This document shows, one piece after another, positions 7,523 to 19,019 of a stretch of DNA of 31,293 nucleotides. The notes beneath the pieces were generated by a model, which was given only the letters and a program-made list of their open reading frames with translations, was not told the DNA's origin and searched no databases. The DNA lies in contig NZ_JAPJPF010000020.1 in NCBI RefSeq assembly GCF_030825805.1, positions 1 to 31,293 of the forward strand, in the 5' to 3' direction. How positions within the stretch are numbered: the stretch's first letter is position 1; the number at the start of each line of letters is the position of its first letter. Origin of the DNA: Streptococcus sp. (GTDB taxonomy: Bacteria > Bacillota > Bacilli > Lactobacillales > Streptococcaceae). The position numbers and the translations under genes are program-made.

Positions 7523-8263
7523 TTAATTTAAGAAACGTTGTAAGAATTCTTTCGTCCGTTCTTCTTTTGGATTGGTAAAGATTTCTTTTGGATCACCTTG
7601 TTCAGCGATGACCCCTTTGTCCATAAAGATAACACGACTTGAGACGTCTCGGGCAAATTCCATTTCGTGGGTGACCACGATCATGGTTAGGCCTTCTTTG
7701 GCTAAGTCTTGCATAATTTTAAGAACTTCTCCGACCATTTCAGGGTCCAGAGCTGAGGTTGGTTCATCAAACAAAATGGCATCAGGATCCATAGAAAGGG
7801 CCCGAGCAATAGCCACCCGTTGCTTTTGTCCTCCTGAAAGTTGTTTTGGACGAGCAGCCCAATAAGGTTCTCCCATGCCAACTTTCTCTAAGTTCGCTTT
7901 AGCAATTTTCTCTGCTGTTTCTCTGTCCCGTTTCAGTACGGTAGTCTGAGCAACAATGGTATTTTCCAAGACATTTAAGTTTTCGAATAGATTGAAGCTT
8001 TGGAAAACCATGCCCAATTTTTCCCGATAGTGGGTGAGATCGTAATCAGGATCGAGAACGTTCTGTCCCCGGTAGAGGATTTCTCCATCAGTCGGAGTTT
8101 CTAAGAGATTAATGGAGCGAAGGAAGGTAGATTTCCCGCTACCAGAGCTCCCGATAATGGAGATAACTTCACCTTTCTCAACAGAAAGAGAGATGTCCTT
8201 CAAAACTTCGTTTTGACCGTAGGATTTTTTTAAGTGTTTGATTTCAAGTATTTTTTCTGCCAT
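7523..8263 (-). CDS. glnQ: Polar amino acid ABC transporter ATP-binding protein
   Basis: Cytoplasmic ATPase of a polar amino acid (PAAT family, probably glutamine/glutamate-type) importer. It has 246 residues, with Walker [10 protein letters not shown] at 38-46, Q-loop around VFQSFNLF (87-94), signature LSGGQKQR at 142-149, Walker B ILFDEP at 163-168 and the switch histidine in VVTHEMEF. The start ATG overlaps the stop of the upstream permease by one base (TAATG), so the two are translationally coupled and must form one transporter. The exact amino acid cannot be read from the ATPase; the symbol is by family resemblance. Confidence 0.93.
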   Translation of the reverse strand: MAEKILEIKHLKKSYGQNEVLKDISLSVEKGEVISIIGSSGSGKSTFLRSINLLETPTDGEILYRGQNVLDPDYDLTHYREKLGMVFQSFNLFENLNVLENTIVAQTTVLKRDRETAEKIAKANLEKVGMGEPYWAARPKQLSGGQKQRVAIARALSMDPDAILFDEPTSALDPEMVGEVLKIMQDLAKEGLTMIVVTHEMEFARDVSSRVIFMDKGVIAEQGDPKEIFTNPKEERTKEFLQRFLN

Positions 8264-9825
8264 TATTTCACCTCTTTGACTTGCATTTGATTGGCACCAG
8301 TTGTGTAGGTATCAGAGTCTAAGCGACGTTCGATGTATCGAAGGATACGGGTGATGGTGAAAGTCAGGATAAAGTAAATTACCGCAATAATGGTAAAGGT
8401 TGGGAAGTATTGGTAGTTTTGAGTTGCGACCGTATTTCCTGTAAAGTAGAGTTCAACCACAGAGATAACATTCAAGACAGATGTATCCTTGATGTTGATG
8501 ACAAATTCATTCCCTGTCGCTGGCAAGATATTCCGAACGACCTGTGGGAGAACGACCTTGCGCATGGTTTGTCCATGGGTCATCCCCAGAGCGGTAGCCG
8601 CTTCAAACTGGCCAGTATCCACTGCTAAGATTCCTCCACGAACAATCTCACTCATATAAGCTCCTGTGTTGATCGAAACAATAAAGATAGCAGCCCAGGT
8701 ACGATCCAAGGAAATGTTAAAGGCTTGGGCTGAACCGTAGAAAATAACCATGGATTGAACGATCATCGGAGTACCACGGAAGATTTCAATGTAGACATTG
8801 AGGAACCAACCGAAGAATTTTTGCAAGGTAGCTAGAGCCTTGTTTTTAGACGTAGGAGCAGTTCGGAAAACACCGATTAACAAACCGATAATCAAACCAG
8901 CAATGGTCCCTGTCATAGAGATTAAGAGGGTCATTCCAGTTCCTCGTAAGAACTGTGGTCCATTATCTTTCAAAATCTTCATCATTTGGCTGAAGAAAGT
9001 CTGCTCATCATCACTAGCATCGTTGGAAGCGGGTTGCTTCTCAATCATATCATCCATGAGTTTGACTTGGTCTTCAGCCGAAATTTTAGCTAGTGTAGCA
9101 TTGACTTGGTCGATTCGACTGTCGCCTTTTTTCATCCCGATAGCAATGGTCGCATCTTCCTCCCCGACTTCAAAACCTTTTTTGAATTGGATCATCTTAA
9201 ATTTTGAATTAGCAGATTCAGCTGTCAAGGCTTCGGGCCGCTCAGAAACATAGGCATCGATAACACCAGATTCTAAAGCTTGACGCATCTGGGCGAAATC
9301 CCCCATAGCGGTTTCTTGTTTGGCGCCCTTGAGTTGGGAGATGAGAGAATAGAGGTAGACCCCTTGTTGAGAGGTGACCTTTGCATCCTTGAAGTCATCT
9401 AGACTAGTGGCATTCGCATAGTTTCCGTCTTTACGCACCAGCATGACCGGCTCACTGGTATAGTAGCTATTAGAGAAAGCGACCTCTTTCTTGCGCTCGG
9501 CAGTCGGACTCATTCCAGCGATGATCATATCAATTTTACCAGAAGTGAGGGCGGGGATTAGTCCGTTCCAAGATGTTTTAACGATCAGAGGTTTTTTACC
9601 TAGTCCCTCAGCAACCTTTTTTGCGATTTGGACATCGTATCCGTTGGCATATTGGTTGGTGCCATCAATCTTCACGGCTCCATTTGCATCATCCTCTTGG
9701 GTCCAGTTGAAAGGAGCGTAGGCGGCTTCCATCCCGATCCGGAGATATTCGTCTGCTTTTACAATATGGCTCATTCCCAGGCATAAAAGTAGTCCGGTAA
9801 AGAGAGCATAAATTGTTTTTTTCAT
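8263..9825 (-). CDS. Amino acid ABC transporter substrate-binding/permease fusion protein
   Basis: A 520-residue fusion of two transporter parts, as in lactococcal GlnP and several streptococcal systems. Residues 1-24 are a type I signal peptide (cleavage likely after VKA). About 27-265 is a periplasmic-type SBP_bac_3 binding domain ([40 protein letters not shown]). About 290-500 is a HisM/GlnP-type permease domain with the EAA loop [19 protein letters not shown]. There is no lipobox cysteine: the binding domain is held by fusion, not by lipidation. A GAGGAG site precedes the ATG. One binding domain per chain would give two per dimer. Substrate is probably a polar amino acid, not determined. 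Confidence 0.93.
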   Translation of the reverse strand: MKKTIYALFTGLLLCLGMSHIVKADEYLRIGMEAAYAPFNWTQEDDANGAVKIDGTNQYANGYDVQIAKKVAEGLGKKPLIVKTSWNGLIPALTSGKIDMIIAGMSPTAERKKEVAFSNSYYTSEPVMLVRKDGNYANATSLDDFKDAKVTSQQGVYLYSLISQLKGAKQETAMGDFAQMRQALESGVIDAYVSERPEALTAESANSKFKMIQFKKGFEVGEEDATIAIGMKKGDSRIDQVNATLAKISAEDQVKLMDDMIEKQPASNDASDDEQTFFSQMMKILKDNGPQFLRGTGMTLLISMTGTIAGLIIGLLIGVFRTAPTSKNKALATLQKFFGWFLNVYIEIFRGTPMIVQSMVIFYGSAQAFNISLDRTWAAIFIVSINTGAYMSEIVRGGILAVDTGQFEAATALGMTHGQTMRKVVLPQVVRNILPATGNEFVINIKDTSVLNVISVVELYFTGNTVATQNYQYFPTFTIIAVIYFILTFTITRILRYIERRLDSDTYTTGANQMQVKEVK

Positions 9826-9860
9826 GTAGTCTCCTCTTCCTATATAAATAGTATCATCTT

Positions 9861-9889
9861 ATTGTACAGGAAATTGGCCTACTTTTCAA
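9861..9889 (-). promoter_or_regulatory. Promoter of the amino acid transporter operon (leftward)
   Basis: On the minus strand, -35 TTGAAA (9889-9884), 17 bases, then -10 TACAAT (9866-9861). It drives the SBP-permease/ATPase pair. A divergent promoter for the DUF2207 gene begins about 30 bases to the right. Confidence 0.8.
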
Positions 9890-9914
9890 ACCTGATAGCC
9901 TTTTCATAAAAAAA

Positions 9915-9923
9915 TGCTATAAT
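9915..9923 (+). promoter_or_regulatory. Extended -10 promoter of the DUF2207 gene
   Basis: TGCTATAAT (9915-9923) is a full extended -10. No good -35 is visible at 16-18 bases. AAAGGAG and the ATG at 9945 follow shortly, giving a leader of about 15 bases. Confidence 0.6.
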
Positions 9924-9944
9924 ATACCAAAGGAGTATAGGAAA

Positions 9945-11852
9945 ATGAAAAAAATTCTGTATGTTCTATTTGCAGTGATGACCTGTCTATTTGTAACGGG
10001 TCTTGTCAAGGCGGATGGTCCTTCCTATGAGATTCAGTCTTATCGGGGGACTTTAATCTTGGAAACTTGGGATGATGCTACTTATGAGGAAGAATTGGTC
10101 TATCATTTTACAACTTCCTATAAAGGCCAATATGTCACCTTGGGATCAGCGGGTAAAATGCCTCAAGGTTTTGAAATAGTAACTCCTCCCCTGGTGGAAG
10201 TAGAAGGCAGAACCTTGTCACAAGAACCAGAAGTTCAAAATTTAGGTGATGGTTATCAGGTTAAGATTTACAATGGCGGAAGCGCAGGAGATACCGTCAA
10301 GGTGAAGGTTACCTGGCAGTTAAAAAACCTGCTCTATGTTCATCGGGATATCTTGTTATTGAACTGGAAGCCGATCAGTGATGGGGATCAGGGGGTCAAA
10401 AAAGTAGAGTTACAGATTATCCCGAAATTTGCTTCAGAGGTTTCAAAATCAGAATTAAATATTCATACATCTTATATGGGTCCAGATGCATCGATACAGA
10501 AGGAAGGTGCCAACTATATTGCGAGCTTAAAAAATTTAAAGCGCAAAGAAGGTGTTGAAATTTATGCTTACTGGTTGAAATCGGATGTAGCTTCCTTTGG
10601 GGAATCAGATAGGGATTCAGGCTTGATGGAGGAGGCCAACTATCATCGGACGGAAGCTGGAATTGTTCAAAAACGGACCTGGATTCGCCTATTTATGAAG
10701 GTCCTACTTCCAATCCTTGTTCTGCTTTTCCTTCTTCTTGCTATTTATTATCGTCATCGCTTCATGCAATCTGTTACTTCTGCCAAGGTTTTTCCGAAAA
10801 ATAGTCGCTTGTATGAGATTCCAAATAACGTTGCGCCTCTACTAATGGCTTCAATAGTTTATTCTACAGAGCTAGATGAAATCTCTCCAACCAAAAAACA
10901 CGCTCGGGGAGCCTTTAAATTTGATCAGTTAGTGCAAGCTACCTTACTTGATTTGATTGATCGAAAAAATATCATCTGTGAGCAATACGACACTCATACA
11001 GTTTTAACGATTCAAAATGAAGATACATTGGATGAATTTGAGCGAGAGTTTCTTAGACTTGCATTTGGTTCTCAAAAATATTGTAGAACAGATGACTTGT
11101 TTTCAGATTATGAAATTTCAGATTCTCTCTATAAATACGCTTCTAAGAAAGATCAAGATGCCATTCGTGAGCGAGGAAAACAAGCGCAAAATCGGATTGA
11201 TGCAGCGATTTCTCGTGTCTCTCAAGCTGTTCAGCAGAAGATCCAAACATTTACCCTTCCTTCTTATTATCGTCCCTTAGAGTCTGGGGAGGAAAGTGCA
11301 GGACGTAAAAGTCTCTTCTTTGGATGGGCTGCATGGAGCATTGCCTTGGTAGCTGGTTTAATAGCTTATTTTGTCTTAAACTGGCTCTCTATCTTTTGCG
11401 TGATGTATGTGTTGGTGATGTGGATCCTTCCGACATCCTTCCAAGGGAAGTTCAGCCTCTATCAACGGGATGGGGTCCCAACAGAGCTCGGAGCTGAGCA
11501 ACGCTATTATTGGGATAGCTTCCGTAATATGTTGCGGGATATCGCTCATTTGGAAGAAGCAGAAATTCAATCGCTGGTTTTATGGAATCGCTTATTAGTC
11601 TATGCTACTCTGTTTGGTTTTGCAGATCAAGTAAGCAAAGTGATGAAGCTTCGTCAAATCCACTTAGAGAACCCAAGTATGGATGCCTATGTCTACACTC
11701 CGTTTCGTAGTAATCTAATCCATTCCAGCCGTCTCTTATCTAATTATGGAACGACCGCTACAACCGCTAGTCATTTTACAGTATCTTCAGGCGGTAGTTC
11801 TGGGGGTGGTTTCTCTGGAGGCGGTGGAGGCGGTGGCTTCGGTGCTTTTTAG
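9945..11852 (+). CDS. DUF2207 family membrane protein with glycine-rich tail
   Basis: A 635-residue protein of the DUF2207 (predicted membrane protein) type. It has a signal peptide (1-23, ending VKA) and an extracellular beta-rich domain (about 25-240, starting YEIQSYRGTLILETWDDATYEEE). A membrane segment at 249-268 is followed by a cytoplasmic region, with two further membrane segments at about 457-479 and 480-497. The last 20 residues are almost all Gly, Ser and Phe (GGSSGGGFSGGGG...), a hallmark of this family. Function is unknown; a surface or membrane-linked role is inferred from topology only. The gene is alone on its strand, divergent from the amino acid transporter, and followed by a repeat element that probably terminates it. 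Confidence 0.85.
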   Translation: MKKILYVLFAVMTCLFVTGLVKADGPSYEIQSYRGTLILETWDDATYEEELVYHFTTSYKGQYVTLGSAGKMPQGFEIVTPPLVEVEGRTLSQEPEVQNLGDGYQVKIYNGGSAGDTVKVKVTWQLKNLLYVHRDILLLNWKPISDGDQGVKKVELQIIPKFASEVSKSELNIHTSYMGPDASIQKEGANYIASLKNLKRKEGVEIYAYWLKSDVASFGESDRDSGLMEEANYHRTEAGIVQKRTWIRLFMKVLLPILVLLFLLLAIYYRHRFMQSVTSAKVFPKNSRLYEIPNNVAPLLMASIVYSTELDEISPTKKHARGAFKFDQLVQATLLDLIDRKNIICEQYDTHTVLTIQNEDTLDEFEREFLRLAFGSQKYCRTDDLFSDYEISDSLYKYASKKDQDAIRERGKQAQNRIDAAISRVSQAVQQKIQTFTLPSYYRPLESGEESAGRKSLFFGWAAWSIALVAGLIAYFVLNWLSIFCVMYVLVMWILPTSFQGKFSLYQRDGVPTELGAEQRYYWDSFRNMLRDIAHLEEAEIQSLVLWNRLLVYATLFGFADQVSKVMKLRQIHLENPSMDAYVYTPFRSNLIHSSRLLSNYGTTATTASHFTVSSGGSSGGGFSGGGGGGGFGAF

Positions 11853-11899
11853 AGTGACAAATGTGCCGTCTAGCCAATCTTGTGTTTACAATTTCATAG

Positions 11900-12078
11900 G
11901 AGGCTGGGACAAAAGTCCTAGCCTCTCAATTGTCTTTGGATTGTCGAGCAAGACGCAGTGGTTGAGTGGGCTCTACTAGGCTGATTTTATCAGCTTTTAC
12001 AGCCCTACTCAACTGTGCGGAGGTGGGACGACGAAATCGAATTCTAACGAATGACCGATTTCTGTCCCACTCTCTTTT
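11900..12078 (+). repeat. Structured dispersed intergenic repeat with three nested or serial hairpins
   Basis: It opens with GAGGCTGGGACAAAAGTC (11900-11917; same 18 bases as 923-940) and closes with GTCCCACTCTCTTTT. Three stems are visible. One is AGGCTGGGAC/GTCCTAGCCT (11901-11924, loop AAAA). The second is a long-range imperfect pairing of 11955-11972 with 12001-12018. The third pairs GTGGGAC...GAAATCG with CGATTTC-t-GTCCCAC (12023-12070) and is followed by TCTCTTTT. Positions 11923-11977 recur exactly inverted at 1-55. The final hairpin with its T-rich tail probably terminates the DUF2207 transcript. I recall similar sequences between genes in sanguinis-group streptococci but give no family name. 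Confidence 0.8.
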
Positions 12079-12124
12079 AGTCTAAGCATCCTTGCAAGCG
12101 CATCTGGTTCTATGGCTAGAAATG

Positions 12125-12133
12125 TGTTATAAT
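12125..12133 (+). promoter_or_regulatory. uppP promoter (extended -10)
   Basis: TGTTATAAT at 12125-12133 is an extended -10. A -35 near 12105 (TGGTTC) is poor. AGGAG (12151-12155) and ATG 12162 follow. Confidence 0.65.
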
Positions 12134-12161
12134 ATAGCAAATGCAAGTTTAGGAGAAAAAG

Positions 12162-12998
12162 ATGTTTATCATTGAACTGATAAAAGCGATTCTTTTTGGA
12201 ATTGTTGAAGGAGTCACAGAGTGGCTTCCAATCTCAAGTACAGGTCATTTGATTTTGATTCAAGACTTTATCCAGTTTAAGGATCAAAACCCTGCCTTTA
12301 TGGAGATGTTTAATGTCGTTATTCAGCTAGGTGCCATTATGGCTGTCGTTGTGATTTACTTCGACAAGCTTTATCCATTTAAGCCTGGAAAATCGAAAAA
12401 AGAGGTAAGACGAACTTGGCAATTGTGGGCCAAGGTTGCTGTGGCGACCCTACCGTTGCTCTTTGTCTTTAAATTGGATGATTGGTTTGAAGCTCATTTT
12501 CATAACTCTTTTTCTGTAGCCATCATGTTGATTACCTATGGTTGGGCCTTTATTTACCTTGAAAAACGGGAGCAAGTAGAGCCGGAAGTGACGGAATTAC
12601 ACAAGTTGCCTTATAAGACAGCTCTCTATATTGGGTTGTTCCAAGTCTTGTCGCTTTTCCCAGGAACCAGTCGGTCAGGTGCAACAATTGTAGGTGGTTT
12701 GGTCAATGGAGTTAGTCGCTCAGTTGTGACAGAATTCACCTTTTATCTGGGGATTCCTGCCATGTTTGGGGCTAGTCTATTAAAGGTCGCTAAGTTTGTT
12801 TTGGGAGGAAATGCTTTAAGCTTCAGCCAGGGAACAATCCTTTTAGTTGCTATGGCGGTAGCCTTCGGTGTTAGTATGGTAGCGATTCGCTTCTTGACAG
12901 ACTATGTCAAAACTCATGACTTCACAGTCTTTGGGAAATATCGGATTGTTCTGGGAGCGATTTTGCTTGTCTACGCAGTGATTAAAATTTTTATCTAA
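12162..12998 (+). CDS. uppP: Undecaprenyl-diphosphate phosphatase (BacA/UppP)
   Basis: Integral membrane phosphatase that converts undecaprenyl diphosphate to undecaprenyl phosphate, recycling the lipid carrier for peptidoglycan and wall polysaccharide. Loss of such activity usually raises bacitracin sensitivity. It has 278 residues, the usual length. Motif 1 is [15 protein letters not shown] with Glu16, Glu20 and His29; motif 2 is [10 protein letters not shown] at 167-176 with Arg171. These are the expected active-site residues of the BacA family. About eight hydrophobic segments are present. The gene has its own promoter and a terminator-like hairpin downstream. Two genes further on, rgpG uses the carrier that this enzyme regenerates. 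Confidence 0.96.
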   Translation: MFIIELIKAILFGIVEGVTEWLPISSTGHLILIQDFIQFKDQNPAFMEMFNVVIQLGAIMAVVVIYFDKLYPFKPGKSKKEVRRTWQLWAKVAVATLPLLFVFKLDDWFEAHFHNSFSVAIMLITYGWAFIYLEKREQVEPEVTELHKLPYKTALYIGLFQVLSLFPGTSRSGATIVGGLVNGVSRSVVTEFTFYLGIPAMFGASLLKVAKFVLGGNALSFSQGTILLVAMAVAFGVSMVAIRFLTDYVKTHDFTVFGKYRIVLGAILLVYAVIKIFI

Positions 12999-13009
12999 TA
13001 ATGAAATTG

Positions 13010-13066
13010 GAGTGTTTCTTCCTTTTCTTCAAACTGCTATGTTTGCGGGGGAGGAAGTGCTCTTTT
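13010..13066 (+). terminator. Probable terminator of uppP
   Basis: 13010-13022 pairs with 13050-13062 over 13 positions, including four G-U pairs. An inner CAAAC/GTTTG stem (13030-13034/13041-13045) caps it, and TTTT follows (13063-13066). Confidence 0.7.
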
Positions 13067-13105
13067 GTTTAAGTCTTGTTTCCTATCTAAGGAGGGGGTC
13101 ATGTT

Positions 13106-13134
13106 TTGAAAAATATGTCCCTTTTTAGTATAAT
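13106..13134 (+). promoter_or_regulatory. mecA-rgpG promoter
   Basis: -35 TTGAAA (13106-13111), 17 bases, -10 TATAAT (13129-13134). The predicted start near 13141 gives a leader of about 22 bases before ATG 13163. Confidence 0.85.
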
Positions 13135-13162
13135 AGAAAGACTAATAGTATGAGGTGCAGTC

Positions 13163-13909
13163 ATGAAGATGAAGCAAATCAGTGATTCAACCATTAAAAT
13201 CACGATTCAATTAGAGGATTTAGAAGAACGGGGCATGGAAATGGCCGATTTTTTGGTGCCTCAAGAAAAAACAGAAGAATTTTTCTATACCATCTTAGAT
13301 GAATTAGAAATGCCGGAAAGTTTCTTAGACAGTGGCATGTTGAGTTTTCGAGTGACCCCTAAGCCAGATAAACTCGATGTTTTTGTGACCAAATCAAAAA
13401 TTGATCAGCATTTAAATTTTGAAGATTTTTCCGATTTGCCTGATATGGAAGAATTGTCGCAAATGTCTCCGGACGAATTTATCAAAACCTTGGAAAAAAC
13501 CATCTCTGAAAAGAGTAAGGGAGACGGCGATGCGATCCGTCATTTAGAAGCTGAGGAATTGGCTGACGAAAATCAGATTTCAGAAGAAGATACATCGAGT
13601 CATCCAGTAGATACACGGTATATTTATTATATCCTCCAGTTTTCTCAGTTAGAGGAAGTGATTCGGTTTACAAAAACAGTTCATTATGCTGTTGAGACTT
13701 CTGAACTTTATAAAATGGACGGGATGTACTATTTAACCATCCTGATCGATTTGGAAGGGTGTCCGCAGGATTATCCAGGTTGGCTTTTGGCAACCATGCG
13801 TGAATATGCGGAAGATACAGATACTACTAGAGCTGTCCTTCAGGAACATGGCCATCTCTTGCTCGTCTCAGATGCTATTCACGAACTTCAAAAGGTTAAT
13901 TTGGTATGA
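13163..13909 (+). CDS. mecA: Adaptor protein MecA
   Basis: Adaptor that delivers substrates to the ClpC AAA+ unfoldase for ClpCP degradation. In streptococci its best-known targets are the competence factors ComX and ComW, so it helps shut competence off. It has 248 residues: N-terminal substrate-binding domain (about 1-90, MKMKQISDSTIKI... DFLVPQEKTEEFFYTILDEL), an acidic variable linker (about 115-150) and a C-terminal ClpC-binding domain (about 151-245, YIYYILQF... ETSELYKM.. YYLTI). GAGGTG lies 5 bases before the ATG. Its stop overlaps the start of the next gene by 4 bases (ATGA), so the two are translationally coupled, as in other streptococci. Confidence 0.95.
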   Translation: MKMKQISDSTIKITIQLEDLEERGMEMADFLVPQEKTEEFFYTILDELEMPESFLDSGMLSFRVTPKPDKLDVFVTKSKIDQHLNFEDFSDLPDMEELSQMSPDEFIKTLEKTISEKSKGDGDAIRHLEAEELADENQISEEDTSSHPVDTRYIYYILQFSQLEEVIRFTKTVHYAVETSELYKMDGMYYLTILIDLEGCPQDYPGWLLATMREYAEDTDTTRAVLQEHGHLLLVSDAIHELQKVNLV

Positions 13910-15063
13910 TTACTTTTCCGTTACAATTTATCCTGGTCCTGATTGCAACTTTTTTGATCAGTTTGATTCTAACTCCCTTTGTGAGGTTATTGGCGTTTAA
14001 AATAGATGCCGTAGACTATCCAAATGCGCGTCGGATCAATAAGAAACCCATGCCCAGCGCTGGTGGTTTAGCTATTATTCTTGCTTTTACCATTGCAACC
14101 GTCATTTTGTTGCCGATGATTACAAAGGGGCATGTAGCTAAGACATCTTATCTGACCTATACTTTGCCAGTTGTCGTTGGAGGATGGATTATAGGTCTAA
14201 CTGGTTTAATCGATGATATAAAAGAATTATCACCGCGGTTAAAGATGCTGGGGATTTTCCTAGGATCTAGTGTGATCTGGTTTTTTACAGATTTTCGCTT
14301 GGATGATTTTAAGATCCCTTTCGGGGGTCCATTTCTTCATTTTGATCCATGGTTGTCCTATATTTTAACAGTCATTTGGATCATTTCGATTACCAATGCG
14401 GTCAATTTGATTGATGGTTTGGATGGCCTGGTCAGTGGGGTTTCGATTATTTCCTTGGTGACGATGGGGATTGTTTCTCATTTCTTTCTTCCAGTGCCCA
14501 ATCTCTTCCTGACCATGACGATTTTTGTCTTAGTCATGGCCATTGCTGGTTTCTTCCCCTTTAATTATCATCCAGCGATTCTTTATTTAGGGGATACAGG
14601 GGCCCTCTTCATTGGTTTTATGATCGCTGTTTTGTCCTTGCAAGGTCTTAAGAATGCGACGGCTGTTGCGGTGGTTACGCCGATGATTATCTTGGGAGTT
14701 CCAATTACGGATACCTTTTTAGCAATTGTCCGTCGGACTCTCTCTGGTCAGAAGTTCTATGCACCAGATCGGAATCACTTGCACCATCGCCTACTTTCTT
14801 TGGGCTTAACGCATCGTGGGACCGTTTTGGTCATCTATGGAATTTCGATGATTTTTGCCATGATTTCTCTTCTGTTGAATATCTCTACTCGTATTGGTGG
14901 TGTTCTGCTTGTTATTGGCTTGGTATTAGGTGTTGAGCTCTTAGCGGAATTGATTGGAGTCCTAGGCCCTCACCATAGTCCGCTCCTCAATTGCTTACGT
15001 TATATAGGAAATTCTGCCTATCGAGAGGAAGTTCGACAAAATAGAAGAAATAAGACTAAATAA
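13906..15063 (+). CDS. rgpG: UDP-GlcNAc:undecaprenyl-phosphate GlcNAc-1-phosphate transferase (RgpG/TagO/WecA type)
   Basis: Polyprenyl-phosphate sugar-1-phosphate transferase of the MraY/WecA superfamily. It moves GlcNAc-1-P from UDP-GlcNAc to undecaprenyl phosphate and so starts wall polysaccharide (rhamnan or teichoic-acid-type) synthesis. It has 385 residues with about ten to eleven membrane segments. The superfamily motifs are all visible: GLIDDIKELSPR (Mg-binding aspartates, about 100-111), TNAVNLIDGLDGL (about 163-175), GDTGALFIGF and the HLHHRLLSLGL loop. PMPSAGGLAI near residue 50 is also typical. It begins within the stop of mecA and ends at a good terminator. The symbol follows the streptococcal name; a TagO label would be equally acceptable. 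Confidence 0.92.
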   Translation: MITFPLQFILVLIATFLISLILTPFVRLLAFKIDAVDYPNARRINKKPMPSAGGLAIILAFTIATVILLPMITKGHVAKTSYLTYTLPVVVGGWIIGLTGLIDDIKELSPRLKMLGIFLGSSVIWFFTDFRLDDFKIPFGGPFLHFDPWLSYILTVIWIISITNAVNLIDGLDGLVSGVSIISLVTMGIVSHFFLPVPNLFLTMTIFVLVMAIAGFFPFNYHPAILYLGDTGALFIGFMIAVLSLQGLKNATAVAVVTPMIILGVPITDTFLAIVRRTLSGQKFYAPDRNHLHHRLLSLGLTHRGTVLVIYGISMIFAMISLLLNISTRIGGVLLVIGLVLGVELLAELIGVLGPHHSPLLNCLRYIGNSAYREEVRQNRRNKTK

Positions 15064-15082
15064 GAACGATTCTAAACACCAG

Positions 15083-15105
15083 AAAAGCCTTTTAGGCTTT
15101 TTTTT
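15083..15105 (+). terminator. Terminator of mecA-rgpG
   Basis: AAAAGCCT (15083-15090), loop TTT, AGGCTTTT (15094-15101), with a T-run continuing to 15105. The suf promoter's -10 lies only a few bases further on. Confidence 0.9.
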
Positions 15106-15113
15106 GTTATACT
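15105..15113 (+). promoter_or_regulatory. Candidate suf operon promoter (extended -10)
   Basis: TGTTATACT (15105-15113) is an extended -10 immediately after the rgpG terminator. The -35 position falls inside the terminator stem and matches poorly, so this is a moderate call. Confidence 0.5.
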
Positions 15114-15149
15114 AGATAAGACAAAACTCTATAGCAGAAAGGAATACAA

Positions 15150-15920
15150 ATGTCAGTATTAGAGATTAAAGATCTTCATGTAGAAATTGAAGGTAAGGAA
15201 ATTTTAAAAGGCGTGAACTTGACCCTTAAAACAGGGGAAATTGCAGCCATCATGGGACCTAACGGGACAGGGAAATCAACCCTATCTGCAGCGATCATGG
15301 GAAATCCAAACTATGAAGTGACTAAGGGTGAAATTCTATTTGATGGAGTGAATATCCTTGAATTGGAAGTGGATGAACGTGCTCGCATGGGCCTTTTCTT
15401 GGCTATGCAATACCCATCAGAAATTCCAGGAATTACCAATGCTGAATTCCTTCGTGCAGCCATGAATGCTGGCAAAGAAGAGGATGAAAAAATTTCTGTT
15501 CGTGATTTTATCACAAAATTGGACCAGAAAATGGAACTCCTCAATATGAAGGAAGAAATGGCAGAACGCTATTTGAACGAAGGATTCTCAGGTGGTGAGA
15601 AGAAACGCAATGAAATTCTGCAATTGTTGATGTTGGAACCGAAGTTTGCCCTCCTTGATGAGATTGACTCTGGTTTGGATATCGATGCCCTTAAAGTGGT
15701 TTCAAAAGGGGTCAATGAAATGCGTGGCGAAGATTTTGGTGCCATGATCATTACCCACTACCAACGTCTTTTAAACTACATTACTCCTGATGTGGTTCAC
15801 GTGATGATGGAAGGTCGTGTCGTCCTTTCAGGTGGTCCTGAGCTTGCTGTGCGTTTGGAGCGTGAAGGATACGCGAAATTAGCAGAAGAGTTAGGTTACG
15901 ACTACAAAGAAGAACTCTAA
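15150..15920 (+). CDS. sufC: Fe-S cluster assembly ATPase SufC
   Basis: Cytosolic ABC-type ATPase of the SUF machine. It forms the SufBC2D scaffold complex on which iron-sulfur clusters are built, and its ATP cycle opens the SufB-SufD interface. It has 256 residues, with Walker A GPNGTGKST (36-44), signature FSGGEKKRNE, and Walker B with the SufC-typical LLDEIDSGLDIDAL. The LFLAMQYPSEIPGI segment is characteristic of SufC. The AAAGGA site is 6 bases upstream of the ATG. It is the first gene of a six-gene rightward set, sufC-sufD-sufS-sufU-sufB plus an unknown, the order usual in Firmicutes. Confidence 0.97.
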   Translation: MSVLEIKDLHVEIEGKEILKGVNLTLKTGEIAAIMGPNGTGKSTLSAAIMGNPNYEVTKGEILFDGVNILELEVDERARMGLFLAMQYPSEIPGITNAEFLRAAMNAGKEEDEKISVRDFITKLDQKMELLNMKEEMAERYLNEGFSGGEKKRNEILQLLMLEPKFALLDEIDSGLDIDALKVVSKGVNEMRGEDFGAMIITHYQRLLNYITPDVVHVMMEGRVVLSGGPELAVRLEREGYAKLAEELGYDYKEEL

Positions 15921-15961
15921 TCTTGTGTCCAAAACTGAACAGGATCTTTGAGGAGGAGTAA

Positions 15962-18874
<2,913 letters not shown>

Positions 18875-19019
18875 TGATGAATAAAAGTGATGAAGATTCA
18901 AGTCGGTTTTTTAACCGAGCTTCTGGTGAGAAATGATATCAACATTCGGCTGCTGATGGTCCAGACTAGAAAAAGTAATCACATGGGAAGAGCGCTAAAA
19001 AGAAAATGAAAGGAAAGAA
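18875..19019 (+). other. 145-base gap between sufU and sufB with a small hairpin
   Basis: This is the only sizeable gap in an otherwise tight operon. It holds TCGGTT-tttt-AACCGA (18903-18918), a 6 bp hairpin with a T4 loop and no T-run after it. No convincing promoter is seen. It may be an mRNA processing site or simply spacer; sufB has its own AAAGGAAAG ribosome site. Confidence 0.4.

Larger units (their letters stand above)
11853..12161. other. Gene-free stretch: repeat element, terminator hairpins and uppP promoter
   Basis: This 309-base gap holds about 47 bases of plain sequence, the structured dispersed repeat (11900-12078), and about 80 bases with the uppP promoter and ribosome binding site. 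No open frame with a start and ribosome site is supported in it. Confidence 0.7.

Noticed and set aside
8798..9253. 151-codon rightward frame opposite the SBP-permease gene
   Set aside because: It is antisense to a well-supported gene, lacks a ribosome site, and has the composition expected of a shadow frame.
13093..13108. Ribosome site followed by ATG-TTT-TGA (a minimal two-codon frame) before mecA
   Set aside because: It overlaps the mecA -35 element, so it would not be on the mecA message, and such a tiny frame arises easily by chance.
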